Positions 37,383-45,776 are shown, counted from the first letter of the stretch. The stretch: 64,000 nt of DNA from Cyanobacteria bacterium FACHB-471 (GCA_014695345.1 JACJOC010000017.1:1-64000); one strand, 5' to 3'. Program-made: numbers and translations. The notes: a model not told the origin generated them from the letters alone.

Positions 37383-39926
37383 TCAACCCCCGTTACTTCC
37401 CAATCCTGCGGTTGCCTGAGCATATTCCCGCAGTTCGACTGGGACGGGTTGGGCGTGCCAAATGTCTTCACAGTATTCGCGAATGGCGCGATCGGAGGAA
37501 AATTTGCCCGTCCGCACTGCATTGAGAATCGACATGCGAGTCCAGTTATCCTGATCTCGGTAAGCTTCACTCACTTTGTCTTGACAGTCAACGTAGGACT
37601 GATAATCGGCAAACAGCATGTAAGGGTCGTGATGTAGCAGTGAGTCTAACAGCGGTTTGAACAGGCTAACGTCACCGTGAGAGAAGTGCCCTGTGGCAAT
37701 CAGGTCAATCACTTCACGTAGTTGAGGATTGCTGTGGTAATAGTCCCAGGGATTATATCCTTTAGATTTCAGATCATTCACTTCATCGGTGGTTAAGCCG
37801 AATAAAAAGAAGTTTTCTGCACCCACTTCTTCTCGGATTTCAATGTTAGCACCATCGAGTGTGCCGATGGTGAGTGCACCATTCATGGAAAACTTCATGT
37901 TGCCTGTACCAGAGGCTTCTTTTCCGGCTGTGGAAACTTGCTCAGAAAGTTCGGCTGCTGGATAGACTCGTTGACTGAAGGTAACGTTGTAGTCAGGCAA
38001 GAAGACTACTTTGAGGCGATCGCGCACGTCTGGATCATGATTCACCACATCTGCAACCGAGTTGATCAACTTAATGATCAGCTTTGCCATAAAATAACCG
38101 GGCGCTGCCTTACCACCAAATAAGAAAGTACGCGGCGTAATGTCAATATCTGGGTTGTGTTTAATCCGACTGTAAAGCGCAATGATGTGCAGCACATTCA
38201 GGTGTTGACGCTTGTACTCATGAATGCGCTTTACCTGGATATCAAACAATGAGTCAGGATATACCGTTACTCCAGTTCGCTGGTGAATGTAAGTTGCTAA
38301 ATCCTGTTTGATGTCCTGCTTGATCTGTCGCCACTCCTGACGAAAACCAGGATCATCAGCAAAGGGTTCTAATTCTCTCAAATCTTCCAGATGTTTAATC
38401 CAGTTGTCGCCAATTTTGCTGGAAATGAGTTTAGTCAATCTGGGATTACTCAACACCATCCAGCGGCGTGGTGTAACTCCATTCGTTTTGTTGCTAAACT
38501 TCTCTGGCGAAAACTCATAGAAATCGCGCAAAACAGTCTCTTTGAGTAGCTCAGAGTGGAGAGCGGCAACTCCATTTATGGCGTGGCTACCCACAGAGGC
38601 AAGATTAGCCATGCGAACATATTTTTCTCCTGTTTCGTCAATCAACGACATGCGGGCAACTCGCGCCACGTCGCCAGGATATTTCATTCGCACTTCATCC
38701 AGGAAGCGAGTGTTGATTTCGTAGATGATTTGCAGATGCCGGGGCAAAAGACTACCAAACAAGCTCAAAGACCAGCGCTCCAGAGCTTCTGGCAAAAGGG
38801 TGTGATTGGTGTAACTGAGTGTGTTTCGAGTGATGTTCCAGGCTTTGTTCCACTCCACTAAGTGTTCGTCTACGAGCAAGCGCATCAGTTCTGCAACGGC
38901 GATCGCAGGGTGAGTGTCATTCAACTGGAGCGCAAACTTTTCGTGTAGGGTGTCTAACGTTTTACCAGTTTGCAAGTGAATTCGGATGATGTCTTGCAGG
39001 GAGCACGAGACAAAGAAAAACTGTTGAATCAGCCGCAGTTGCTTACCCTGAATCTGCTCATCGTTAGGATAAAGCACTTTGGTGATGTTTTCGGAACTCA
39101 TTTTTTCATCGACCGCACCGTAATAATCTCCTTTGTTGAATGCCTGAAAGTCAAAGGATTCTGGTGCTTCTGCTTTCCAGAGTCTTAAGGTGTTGACGGT
39201 GTTGTTTCTGTATCCGGTAATGGGTGTGTCATAGGGAATTCCATTCACCGTCTGATTGGGGACCCAGCGCACGCGAAGTCTGCCGATATCATCGTGGTAG
39301 GTTTCGATATGTCCGCCAAATTTAACCTCGACGGTCTCTTCAGGGCGAGCAATCTCCCAAGGGTTGCCATAGTGCAGCCATTTGTCGGTGATTTCGACCT
39401 GCCAGCCATCTCGAATTTGCTGATCAAAGATGCCAAATTCGTAGCGAATGCCGTAGCCAATTGCAGGCACTTCCAAAGAGGCAAGAGAATCTAAGTAGCA
39501 GGCTGCTAATCGCCCTAATCCACCATTTCCCAAACCTGGCTCTTCTTCTTGGTTGAGCAAATCTTGCAGATCTAAGCCTGATTCTTCAACGGCTTGACGC
39601 ACCTGATCATAAATATCCAGGTTGATCAGGTTATTTCCCAGGTGTGGACCCATCAAGAACTCGGCAGATAGGTAGCCTACAACTTTAACGCCCGGTTTAC
39701 GGCAAGTGGTGGTGGTGTTGAGCCAGCGCAGAAGGAGGCGATCGCGCACAGTATAGGCCAGCGCCATGTACAAATCATTCTTGGTGGCATTGCTGGGAAA
39801 TTTGCCCTGAATGTAGACCAAATTATCCGCTAAGGCACGTCTGAGGGTTTCTACCTCTAGACCTGTGCGATCGTCGTCCACCTGAACTGGAATATTTTGA
39901 GTTTGTGTAGGGTTTTGGGTCTGCAT
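37383..39926 (-). CDS. glgP: Glycogen/starch/alpha-glucan phosphorylase, classical form
   Basis: An 847-residue GT35 phosphorylase. YLSAEFLMGPHLGNNL, GNGGLGRLAACYLDSLASL, LNDTHPAIAVAELMR, VTPRRWM, VKRIHEYKRQHLNVL and EASGTGNMKFSMNGALTIGTLDGANIE (PLP lysine) appear in the standard order. It cleaves glycogen to glucose 1-phosphate. It is the second glucan phosphorylase of the window and belongs to a different subfamily from the 737-residue enzyme at 6189. Cyanobacteria often keep two isoforms for different light or temperature conditions. Confidence 0.97.
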   Translation of the reverse strand: MQTQNPTQTQNIPVQVDDDRTGLEVETLRRALADNLVYIQGKFPSNATKNDLYMALAYTVRDRLLLRWLNTTTTCRKPGVKVVGYLSAEFLMGPHLGNNLINLDIYDQVRQAVEESGLDLQDLLNQEEEPGLGNGGLGRLAACYLDSLASLEVPAIGYGIRYEFGIFDQQIRDGWQVEITDKWLHYGNPWEIARPEETVEVKFGGHIETYHDDIGRLRVRWVPNQTVNGIPYDTPITGYRNNTVNTLRLWKAEAPESFDFQAFNKGDYYGAVDEKMSSENITKVLYPNDEQIQGKQLRLIQQFFFVSCSLQDIIRIHLQTGKTLDTLHEKFALQLNDTHPAIAVAELMRLLVDEHLVEWNKAWNITRNTLSYTNHTLLPEALERWSLSLFGSLLPRHLQIIYEINTRFLDEVRMKYPGDVARVARMSLIDETGEKYVRMANLASVGSHAINGVAALHSELLKETVLRDFYEFSPEKFSNKTNGVTPRRWMVLSNPRLTKLISSKIGDNWIKHLEDLRELEPFADDPGFRQEWRQIKQDIKQDLATYIHQRTGVTVYPDSLFDIQVKRIHEYKRQHLNVLHIIALYSRIKHNPDIDITPRTFLFGGKAAPGYFMAKLIIKLINSVADVVNHDPDVRDRLKVVFLPDYNVTFSQRVYPAAELSEQVSTAGKEASGTGNMKFSMNGALTIGTLDGANIEIREEVGAENFFLFGLTTDEVNDLKSKGYNPWDYYHSNPQLREVIDLIATGHFSHGDVSLFKPLLDSLLHHDPYMLFADYQSYVDCQDKVSEAYRDQDNWTRMSILNAVRTGKFSSDRAIREYCEDIWHAQPVPVELREYAQATAGLGSNGG

Positions 39927-40063
39927 GTAGATTAACAGGAGTCCTGTCTATAGCTCGATTAAAGCGCTAGGTTCAAATGCGGTTTACAACCGTCCCTACT
40001 AATATCTGTGCTGATGGTTAAGACGGGTTGATTCTCCCTAAAGAATTAAGGTACGTAAAATTC

Positions 40064-40141
40064 GTAAGTTGCGTGAAGCACAGCGGAGCCTAACACTTGC
40101 AGGACTCTCCGTTGGGTTTCGCAATGCTCCACCTAACCTAC
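40064..40141. repeat. Imperfect 31-bp inverted repeat of the GTAGGTTGGGTG family
   Basis: 40064-40094 and 40111-40141 are inverted copies; the right arm on the minus strand starts GTAGGTTAGGTGGAGCA. It lies in the gap between glgP and the Rieske-FAD gene. It belongs to the same family as the element at 46683-46802 and the half copy at 44371-44391. Confidence 0.75.
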
Positions 40142-40148
40142 ATCGCTG

Positions 40149-40175
40149 TAGGGACATGGCATTGCCATGTCCCTA
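40149..40175. repeat. 13-bp perfect palindrome next to the 40-kb inverted repeat
   Basis: TAGGGACATGGCA pairs exactly with 40163-40175 around one base. It lies 32 bases downstream of the Rieske-FAD stop at 40208 (minus strand) and could be its terminator hairpin, although no T-run follows. Confidence 0.6.
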
Positions 40176-40207
40176 AGGAATTCATACATCAGATCAGCGT
40201 ATGTCGC

Positions 40208-41755
40208 CTATTTTGTGGTTTTGGTCTTTGCAGGACTTAATCCTTTAATTGCGGGTGCGTTTACGACTTCACCTGTGGCACTAAAGCGGGAGCCGTGACA
40301 GGGGCAATCCCAGGATTTTTCGGCAGAGTTCCAGGCAACAATGCAACCTAAATGAGGACAAACGGCTGAACATTCGTGTAGTTCGCCAGATTCATCCCGG
40401 TAAGCGGCTATTTTGGTAAGTCCCTGTCGAACGACTGCCCCTGTCCCAGGAGCCAACTGCTCAGCGTCATCGATCTCACCGCCTGTCACCCAGTCCGCGT
40501 ACTGTGCAGCGACATTGATTCCTTCTGTAATTAGGTCAGAGGCAGCACCCACTGTTACTCGTCCTGGATTGTACAGCTCTTCCCAGGGGTTCTTATGTCC
40601 AGCAATCAGGTCGGCTAGGAGCATTCCAGCGATCGTGCCGTGAGTCATGCCCATTCCTGAATCGCCTGTCGCGATGTAAACGTTCTCTGCTTGGTCAGGA
40701 CTTTGCCCAATGTATGCCAGTCCATCTGCCGATTCCATGACTTCACCTGACCAACAAAACTCAATGCTTTCCACCATTGGAAACCTTTCTTTTGTCCAGG
40801 TTTCCAGGGCAGCATAGCGGGCATCGGCATCGTTTGCCTGTCCGGTTTTGTGGTCTTCACCTCCAACAATCAGCAAATCGTAGGTTTCTCCATCGGTTTG
40901 CATTGTCTGCAAGCGGACGTAGTGATAGGGGTCAAGCGTATCCCAATACAAACCTTTGGCGATCGCCCCCTCTGGCACTTTTGCAGCAATTACATAGGTT
41001 TGGTAAGGAGCCTGCTTTAAGTGAGTAAAGACGCGATCGTTAATCGGAGAATTAGTTGCAATCACAAGTGCGTTAGCGGTGACGGTGAACCCTTCCCGCG
41101 TCTTTACCTGGGTTGGAGAACCGCCCTTTACCTCGCTGACGTGAGTGTGGGTGTAAATGCGTCCACCGTGACGGGTAATCGCATCTGCAAGTCCTGCTAA
41201 ATACTTTTGAGGATCAAACTGGGCCTGTTGGGGAAAGCGCAAACATGGACCGGTGTCGAAGCTGCTGATAGGCGATCGCGCCAACTTTTCAACCCCAGTT
41301 AAACCGGAGCGATGAGCAGCTTCTAGCTCTTGATCTAAATCCTTAACATCATCTAGTGTGGCAGCAAACAAGTAGCCATCCAACCGCTCAAAATCGCAGT
41401 CAATGTTCTCAGCGGTAACAATGGATTCGACACAGGCGATCGCCGCTGTAAAGCTGTCAGCGACTAATTTTGCCGCTTCTTTATCATGAGTATTCTCAAT
41501 TTCGTAGTAGCGATCGTCGAGTGCTGTAGCAATGTGAGCGGTTGTCCGAACTGTTTGACCACCCCCAATCGTTCTACCCTCCAATACCACGACAGATTTC
41601 TTTTGCTTGGCTAACAAATAAGCCGTTGTGAGTCCCGCAATTCCTGCTCCGACTACACACACGTCTGCATGAAGAGATTCCTTTAGAACGGATTGCTCAG
41701 GAACCTTTGCGGTTCTCATCCAAACCGAAGTACTTTCTCCAGAATTCTGGTGCAT
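40208..41755 (-). CDS. FAD-dependent oxidoreductase with C-terminal Rieske domain
   Basis: A 515-residue protein. The N-terminal DAO-type fold starts with VCVVGAGIAGLTTAYLLA (FAD binding) and continues with GRTIGGGQTVRTTAHIATALD. The C-terminal 90 residues form a Rieske [2Fe-2S] domain with CPHLGC and CPCHGSRF, giving two Cys and two His ligands. Such fusions are found in cyanobacteria and firmicutes; the electron partner and substrate (probably an amine or D-amino acid) are unknown. Start ATG at 41755 (MHQNSGEST). Confidence 0.9.
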   Translation of the reverse strand: MHQNSGESTSVWMRTAKVPEQSVLKESLHADVCVVGAGIAGLTTAYLLAKQKKSVVVLEGRTIGGGQTVRTTAHIATALDDRYYEIENTHDKEAAKLVADSFTAAIACVESIVTAENIDCDFERLDGYLFAATLDDVKDLDQELEAAHRSGLTGVEKLARSPISSFDTGPCLRFPQQAQFDPQKYLAGLADAITRHGGRIYTHTHVSEVKGGSPTQVKTREGFTVTANALVIATNSPINDRVFTHLKQAPYQTYVIAAKVPEGAIAKGLYWDTLDPYHYVRLQTMQTDGETYDLLIVGGEDHKTGQANDADARYAALETWTKERFPMVESIEFCWSGEVMESADGLAYIGQSPDQAENVYIATGDSGMGMTHGTIAGMLLADLIAGHKNPWEELYNPGRVTVGAASDLITEGINVAAQYADWVTGGEIDDAEQLAPGTGAVVRQGLTKIAAYRDESGELHECSAVCPHLGCIVAWNSAEKSWDCPCHGSRFSATGEVVNAPAIKGLSPAKTKTTK

Positions 41756-41937
41756 TACTCTTATTCCTCGTTTCTCATTACAAGGAATCTTTACATAGCT
41801 TTACAAAAGCTGGGTTCTTTCGAAAGAGGGAGAGGATGGCAAAAGTAACCCTTAGGATAGGCGATCGCAGCAAAGGCTAGAAGCTGAGCCGCACTATCCA
41901 AGGGTAAACTTCTGTTTTTTGTTCTACAAAAAACCCA

Positions 41938-43329
41938 TCACGATACAAAATCTGCCTGGGTTACTAGGTTCGCATTTACATTTTCTAGTGTCAAAAGATT
42001 AGTACGACCCACCTGAATGAGGGTATCACTTTGCTGTTGACGAATAGTTAGCTGCCCAAACGACAACCCCCCACTCAGTTGAATTTTGTCGAGTCTGTTA
42101 GCGAAATCTGTGATTACATCTAAGCCTTCTCCACGACCGATGATAAGGGTATCTCGACCGCCTCCTGTGGTGATCCGATCTCTGCCAGCGTTCCCTGCAA
42201 TCCGATCGTTGCCTGCGCCACCGTTGATCGCATCGTTGCCAACTCCACCCTGAAGAAAATCGTTGCCTGCACCCCCAACTAGTCTGTCTGCACCAGCTTG
42301 ACCCAACAGGCGATCGTTTCCGTTTAATCCTAAAATTTGGTCGTTGCCTGCCAATCCACGAATCGCATCATTTCTGTTTGTGCCCACCAGGTAGTCAGCC
42401 CTAGCAGTAGCCCTTCTGCTTGCAACCGTCACAGAAAAGGTGTCTTGAATCGTGTCTCCCAACAGATTAGTTGCACGAATTGTGATTGCGGCTATTCCCG
42501 TTCGAGTGGGACGGTAGTTGAGTTGAAGCTGGTTATTGCGAACTGTCGCATTCACCAGGTTAGGGTTGGAATTGTTGACAACTCTAAACTGCAACTCATT
42601 GACGCGGGAAACTGTGATGCTGCGATAGCGAACTAAATTCTCATCGCCACTCAATACGGGATTTCTGGGATCTGCAACGCTCAATGGCAAGTCTGTGAAG
42701 GCAGACTGACCAAAGAAATTAGCAGCCCCAAAGATGGGCAATCTGGCGATCGCATCAATGACATTCAAATCACCCCTTCCACGCACCTGACCAAAGACAG
42801 TAAATCCACCATTTTGGTTATCCAAGTTGCGAGAGTTGTTAGCAAGGTTGAAGAACCATTGGTTCGTCGCACTATTGGGATTGTTGCCCACTTTAGCCAT
42901 CGCGATCGTGCCACGTAGGTTAGAGCGACCCGCACTAAACTCATTGCGTACAGGAGCATCCGCTGGAATCACCTCTACCGCATCCGCACCGCTTCGAGGG
43001 GTTTGCTCTAATACCTTATCCAATCCATCAACGGTAAACCCCCCACCTTGAACGATAAAACCAGGAACAGAGCGATGGATAATTGAATTTCTATAGGCCC
43101 CACGACTGACATAGTTTTGAAAGTTTCGCACAGTCAACGGAGCGCCTGCCCCAGGCTGATCAAAAAGTACAACATTGGTGACTCCACCGCCCAAGGAGGT
43201 GTTGAATAGCTCAAAGCGAGCAACTAGCCCTGTTGTAAATGGATCGTCAAAATTGTTTAGTAGGTTAACAGCAGTATTTTGAGCATTTCTAATCACTAAA
43301 TCAGAAATGGGGTTCACCACAATTGACAT
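41938..43329 (-). CDS. Cyclophilin-type isomerase fused to RTX repeats
   Basis: A 463-residue protein from the ATG at 43329 (MSIVVNPISD); a GGTGAGA ribosome-binding sequence lies just upstream. Cyclophilin blocks: SIIHRSVPGFIVQGGGF, LRGTIAMAKVGNNPNSATNQWFFNL, GGFTVFGQV. A beta-rich cadherin-like region (about 240-305) precedes five to six RTX nonapeptides (GLAGNDQIL, GGAGNDFLQ), ending in a C-terminal ITDF module typical of type I substrates. No signal peptide is visible, so it is probably exported by the type I system and folds or modifies proteins outside the cell. Confidence 0.88.
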   Translation of the reverse strand: MSIVVNPISDLVIRNAQNTAVNLLNNFDDPFTTGLVARFELFNTSLGGGVTNVVLFDQPGAGAPLTVRNFQNYVSRGAYRNSIIHRSVPGFIVQGGGFTVDGLDKVLEQTPRSGADAVEVIPADAPVRNEFSAGRSNLRGTIAMAKVGNNPNSATNQWFFNLANNSRNLDNQNGGFTVFGQVRGRGDLNVIDAIARLPIFGAANFFGQSAFTDLPLSVADPRNPVLSGDENLVRYRSITVSRVNELQFRVVNNSNPNLVNATVRNNQLQLNYRPTRTGIAAITIRATNLLGDTIQDTFSVTVASRRATARADYLVGTNRNDAIRGLAGNDQILGLNGNDRLLGQAGADRLVGGAGNDFLQGGVGNDAINGGAGNDRIAGNAGRDRITTGGGRDTLIIGRGEGLDVITDFANRLDKIQLSGGLSFGQLTIRQQQSDTLIQVGRTNLLTLENVNANLVTQADFVS

Positions 43330-43562
43330 AAACGATCTCACCAAGACGACATCTGATTCAAATCCAGAGTGATCTTAAAGTTGATGAGTCAAGATAGCAA
43401 CCTACAGTTGAGGCAAAGCTGAGAACATCACTAAAAATTTAACTAATCCCCATTTAGCGTTTGTCCAATGATTTCCGTTGTTTCAACGCTAATGGTGCGG
43501 AATTGATTGAGGGAGCTTCTCACCCGTGCGGTCGAGTTCATTTAAAGGACTTTTGTCTGTAT

Positions 43563-43949
43563 TCATACCCACATCCGTTTTACCGGATACGCATCAAACT
43601 TTTTATCAGTACTAACAATGGTGAGAGAGTGGTTGATTGCTTGTGAAATTAACATTCGGTCAAACGGATCGCCATGATGCAGGGGGAGGTTCCGCACTTG
43701 CACCGTATCAGCAAAAGAGATCGGCAGGATGAGGATATCTGAACTATCGATCCTGATTCCAATCGTTTCATAGCTCTGTCGAAGCGATAACTTGCCAAGT
43801 TTCAACTTGATGGCAATTTCCCAAAGACTGGCAATGCTTAGATAAACTAAATCTGCAGTGTCGATCGTTGTTCTCAGATTGCCTGGAAGGCTTGCATCGT
43901 TTTCAGTCAGCTAAATAAAGGCATGAGTATCTAAAAGAAAGGTACTCAT
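43563..43949 (-). pseudogene. VapC-like PIN toxin interrupted by an in-frame TAG
   Basis: The minus strand reads MSTFLLDTHAFI, then TAG at 43911-43913 (codon 13), then LTENDASLPG..LSIASLWEIAIKLKLGKL..LPLHHGDPFDRMLISQAINHSLTIVSTDKKFDAY. Family members have Trp at codon 13 (LLDTHAFLWL), so one TGG-to-TAG change explains the stop. The rest is an intact 128-codon PIN domain with Asp, Glu and Asp metal ligands. Its ATG overlaps the antitoxin TGA by four bases. Unless suppressed or restarted internally (Met at residue 49 or so), no full toxin is made. Confidence 0.88.
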
Positions 43950-44176
43950 TCTATATATTCCTTAAAATCTTCAAGAGGCTCATCAAAGTCGTCAGGCAAA
44001 GGCAACACAAAAGTGCCCTTTAAGATGCCAGATCGACGTTTTTGGGGTGGTAAGTTTTCCTCGGGGATATCTGTTGAATAGTTATTAATTAAATATTTAG
44101 CATAGTGCAGAAGCTCTTGCTTGAGTGGTTCTGGCATTTGAGTAATGGTTTGCAAAATCTCTGCATCAATTGTCAT
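43946..44176 (-). CDS. DUF2281-type antitoxin
   Basis: A 76-residue protein starting MTIDAEILQTITQMPEPLKQELLHYAKYLI and ending with the conserved RRSGILKGTFVLPLPDDFDEPLEDF block of DUF2281 antitoxins, which pair with PIN toxins. It is upstream of, and overlaps by four bases, the broken toxin gene at 43563-43949. The antitoxin is complete, so the pair looks like a disarmed toxin-antitoxin locus with its antidote retained. Confidence 0.88.
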   Translation of the reverse strand: MTIDAEILQTITQMPEPLKQELLHYAKYLINNYSTDIPEENLPPQKRRSGILKGTFVLPLPDDFDEPLEDFKEYIE

Positions 44177-44188
44177 AAGTGCTCCTTT

Positions 44189-44371
44189 TTATCGCCATGA
44201 CTTATATTCTTTGTTTACTTCTACCAAAAACATCACAGCAATTCCAGCTTGAATTGTAAAGGAAGAGTCTGCTTTAACGCTACGAAAAGCAGCACGGAAC
44301 AGATCAACCATTTCATGACTGTGGAATAGGTGCTGACGTTGATAGGTGACGACAGTGAAAAAGTAAGTTTT
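44189..44371 (-). pseudogene. N-terminal fragment of a REP-associated tyrosine transposase (RAYT)
   Basis: The minus strand encodes KTYFFTVVTYQRQHLF, HEMVDLFRAAFRSVKAD and SFTIQA, the N-terminal part of the TnpA_REP/DUF1568 transposase family. The first dozen residues and everything after FTIQA (the HxH nuclease motif and catalytic Tyr) are gone; the frame then ends at 44189 without family similarity. The fragment starts exactly where a GTAGGTTGGGTG repeat arm (44371-44391) begins. It is a dead transposase; the family mobilises short palindromic repeats. Confidence 0.72.
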
Positions 44372-44391
44372 GCTTCACCCAACCTACGTGG
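44371..44391. repeat. Half copy of the GTAGGTTGGGTG palindromic element
   Basis: On the minus strand the bases read GTAGGTTGGGTGAAGCAAAA, matching the arms at 40064, 40111, 46683 and 46773. It abuts the 5' truncation of the RAYT fragment, with no inverse partner on the + side, so it appears to mark a recombination breakpoint. Confidence 0.6.
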
Positions 44392-44404
44392 GACTGCATT
44401 GAGG

Positions 44405-44593
44405 CGACAAAACCTTGTTTCGGCGCGACAAAACCTCTTTCCAGCATGACAAAATCTTTTTCCAGCACGACAGAACTTTATTTCATCGCGACAGAACTTT
44501 GTTTCATCACGACAGAATCTCTTTCCGGCACGGCAAAACCCTGTTTCATCATGTCAGAATCTCTTTTCGTCGTAACAGAAGCTTGTTTGGTCG
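44405..44593. repeat. 21-bp tandem repeat, nine diverged copies
   Basis: Nine head-to-tail units of exactly 21 bases start at 44405, 44426, 44447, 44468, 44489, 44510, 44531, 44552 and 44573. Consensus: CGACARAAYCTYTTTCxKCR (R=A/G, Y=C/T, K=G/T). Since 21 is a multiple of three, two forward frames stay open and would encode heptapeptide repeats (RDKTSFQ, HDKIFFQ, HDRTLFH), but no ribosome-binding site or sensible protein supports translation. It is a minisatellite, not a CRISPR: the units have no spacers. Confidence 0.9.
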
Positions 44594-44762
44594 CGATCGC
44601 CAAGCTATTTGTAAAGTTTTTTAATAGCGATCGCCGTTAAACTACGTTGTTTCTCACCAAACTTGAGTAAAACGGTTGCAATCCGATCGGTTATTGCTGA
44701 GGCTACAGTTGCGCTGGTGTAAGTACCTTGAATTTGTACTCTACCCACACAGGTAAACCATC

Positions 44763-45113
44763 ATGGCGCGTCAAAAGCGTAGCTCTAAAGTTTTGGGAAA
44801 AGCAGAACGTCGTTTGGCGGCAATCAAGTCTATTAGCTCCTCTCTGGATTTGGGCAACGGGCGGACGGTTGAGACGTATGAGCAGACGATCGAATTGGGT
44901 CGCAGAAGGCTAGAGTTTTATAACACCACACTCTCGGCGGCTGATGCAGCTGCGACTGCGGTTACAGAGTTTGAGAAATCTTTGAGTGAACTGTCTGAAG
45001 ATATGTTGTTGGCGGTCGCCGCTAAGTTTGGCAAAGACAGCCCCGAATATGAGATGGCGGGAGGAGTGCGCCGCAGTGAGCGCAAGCGTCCGACCCGAAA
45101 AGCAAAGCAATAG
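44763..45113 (+). CDS. Hypothetical protein with basic C terminus
   Basis: A 116-residue, mostly helical protein. N terminus MARQKRSSKVLGKAERRLAAIKSIS; the C terminus EMAGGVRRSERKRPTRKAK is strongly basic. Such a tail suggests nucleic acid or membrane binding, but no domain is recognised. I have the impression of similar cyanobacterial proteins ending in GGVRxSERK, but no role is known to me. A strong terminator follows at 45147. Confidence 0.7.
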   Translation: MARQKRSSKVLGKAERRLAAIKSISSSLDLGNGRTVETYEQTIELGRRRLEFYNTTLSAADAAATAVTEFEKSLSELSEDMLLAVAAKFGKDSPEYEMAGGVRRSERKRPTRKAKQ

Positions 45114-45146
45114 ACGACACGATAGCAAACATAATTCACCTAACCA

Positions 45147-45197
45147 CCTTGACGAGAGTATCCATTCCCGGATATGCTCTCTCGTCAAGGTTGTTTT
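45147..45197 (+). terminator. Rho-independent terminator after the 116-residue gene
   Basis: CCTTGACGAGAG (45147-45158) pairs perfectly with CTCTCGTCAAGG (45179-45190), followed by TTGTTTTTA. It lies 34 bases past the stop codon. Confidence 0.85.
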
Positions 45198-45327
45198 TAT
45201 TACACATCACAACCGACACAAACCCAAAAATCTAGCGCTACTCAAGGCTGTTACAGCAACCTTGAGCAGCTAACCGACAAACTGAGTACAGCAGTCTGGC
45301 GGCTAACGGTGAATTTTACCACTCCCT

Positions 45328-45377
45328 TAGCCACCTCGACTTGTCGCGTCAAATAGTCTGAAGGTGGCTAGGTTTTT
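45328..45377 (+). terminator. Leader hairpin (possible terminator/attenuator)
   Basis: TAGCCACCT (45328-45336) pairs with AGGTGGCTA (45362-45370), followed by GGTTTTTGGGG. It lies 47 bases before the start of the 81-residue gene and could attenuate it, or end a transcript from upstream. Confidence 0.4.
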
Positions 45378-45416
45378 GGGGTTTCCTTGCAAACCCTAAA
45401 CAGGAGTCAAACCCTA

Positions 45417-45662
45417 ATGCCTGAGAACTTGTTAGAGTCTCTCTGCTCAGTTGTCGCAGAGAGCAATCTTTCCTCTGCTCATCCAGAACGCGAACGGCTG
45501 CAAATTTTAGTGATCGGTTCTCGTGATGGAGTGATGGAAACGATTCATACGCTTCACGCTCGTGGCTTCGCTGAAGTAGGCGCATGGAGTCCTTTATTGC
45601 CTGCACCTCACCTGAGTGAAGTGATGAGCATTCTCAGGCGCTATCGCAAGCGAGATAACTAA
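45417..45662 (+). CDS. Hypothetical 81-residue protein
   Basis: From the ATG at 45417 (MPENLLESLCSV) preceded by CAGGAG; ten more codons upstream are open to a TTG at 45387. The sequence has RLQILVIGSRDGVMETIHTLHARGFAEVGAWSPLLPAPHLSEVMSILRRYRK, a compact alpha/beta pattern resembling short cyanobacterial proteins of unknown role. No catalytic motif. A 20-bp inverted repeat pair follows. Confidence 0.65.
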   Translation: MPENLLESLCSVVAESNLSSAHPERERLQILVIGSRDGVMETIHTLHARGFAEVGAWSPLLPAPHLSEVMSILRRYRKRDN

Positions 45663-45669
45663 GCCCACT

Positions 45670-45739
45670 GTAGGGGCGAAGCAGTCGGTAAGAAACCTTA
45701 AAACAGTTCCAGATCTGTGACCGACCGCTTCGCCCCTAC
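45670..45739. repeat. Inverted-repeat element, 20-bp arms
   Basis: 45670-45689 (starts GTAGGGGCGAAGC) pairs with 45720-45739 with one mismatch around a 30-base spacer. It lies between the 81-residue gene and the convergent P-loop kinase. The size and structure fit a MITE-like or REP-type element; a short relative (GGGGCGAAC) forms the hairpin at 56063-56084. Confidence 0.75.
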
Positions 45740-45776
45740 CTCGTGATACCAGATTAATAAATAGCTTAAACAAATT

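Larger units (their letters stand above)
44177..44762. other. Accessory gap with RAYT fragment and minisatellite
   Basis: This 586-bp stretch without a live gene holds the RAYT remnant, the repeat half-copy and the 21-bp tandem array. The rest (44594-44762) contains HIP1 sites and a short run before the next gene at 44763, with no further motif that I can name. Confidence 0.7.

Noticed and set aside
43461-43646. A plus-strand gene overlapping the PIN toxin
   Set aside because: Overlaps the toxin frame, has no start signal and no known motif.
44405-44593. CRISPR array
   Set aside because: Units are contiguous, 21 bases long and diverged, with no spacers and no cas genes nearby.
44415-44624. 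A coding gene made of heptapeptide repeats
   Set aside because: Two frames are open only because 21 is divisible by three; there is no ribosome-binding site and the predicted peptide is low complexity.
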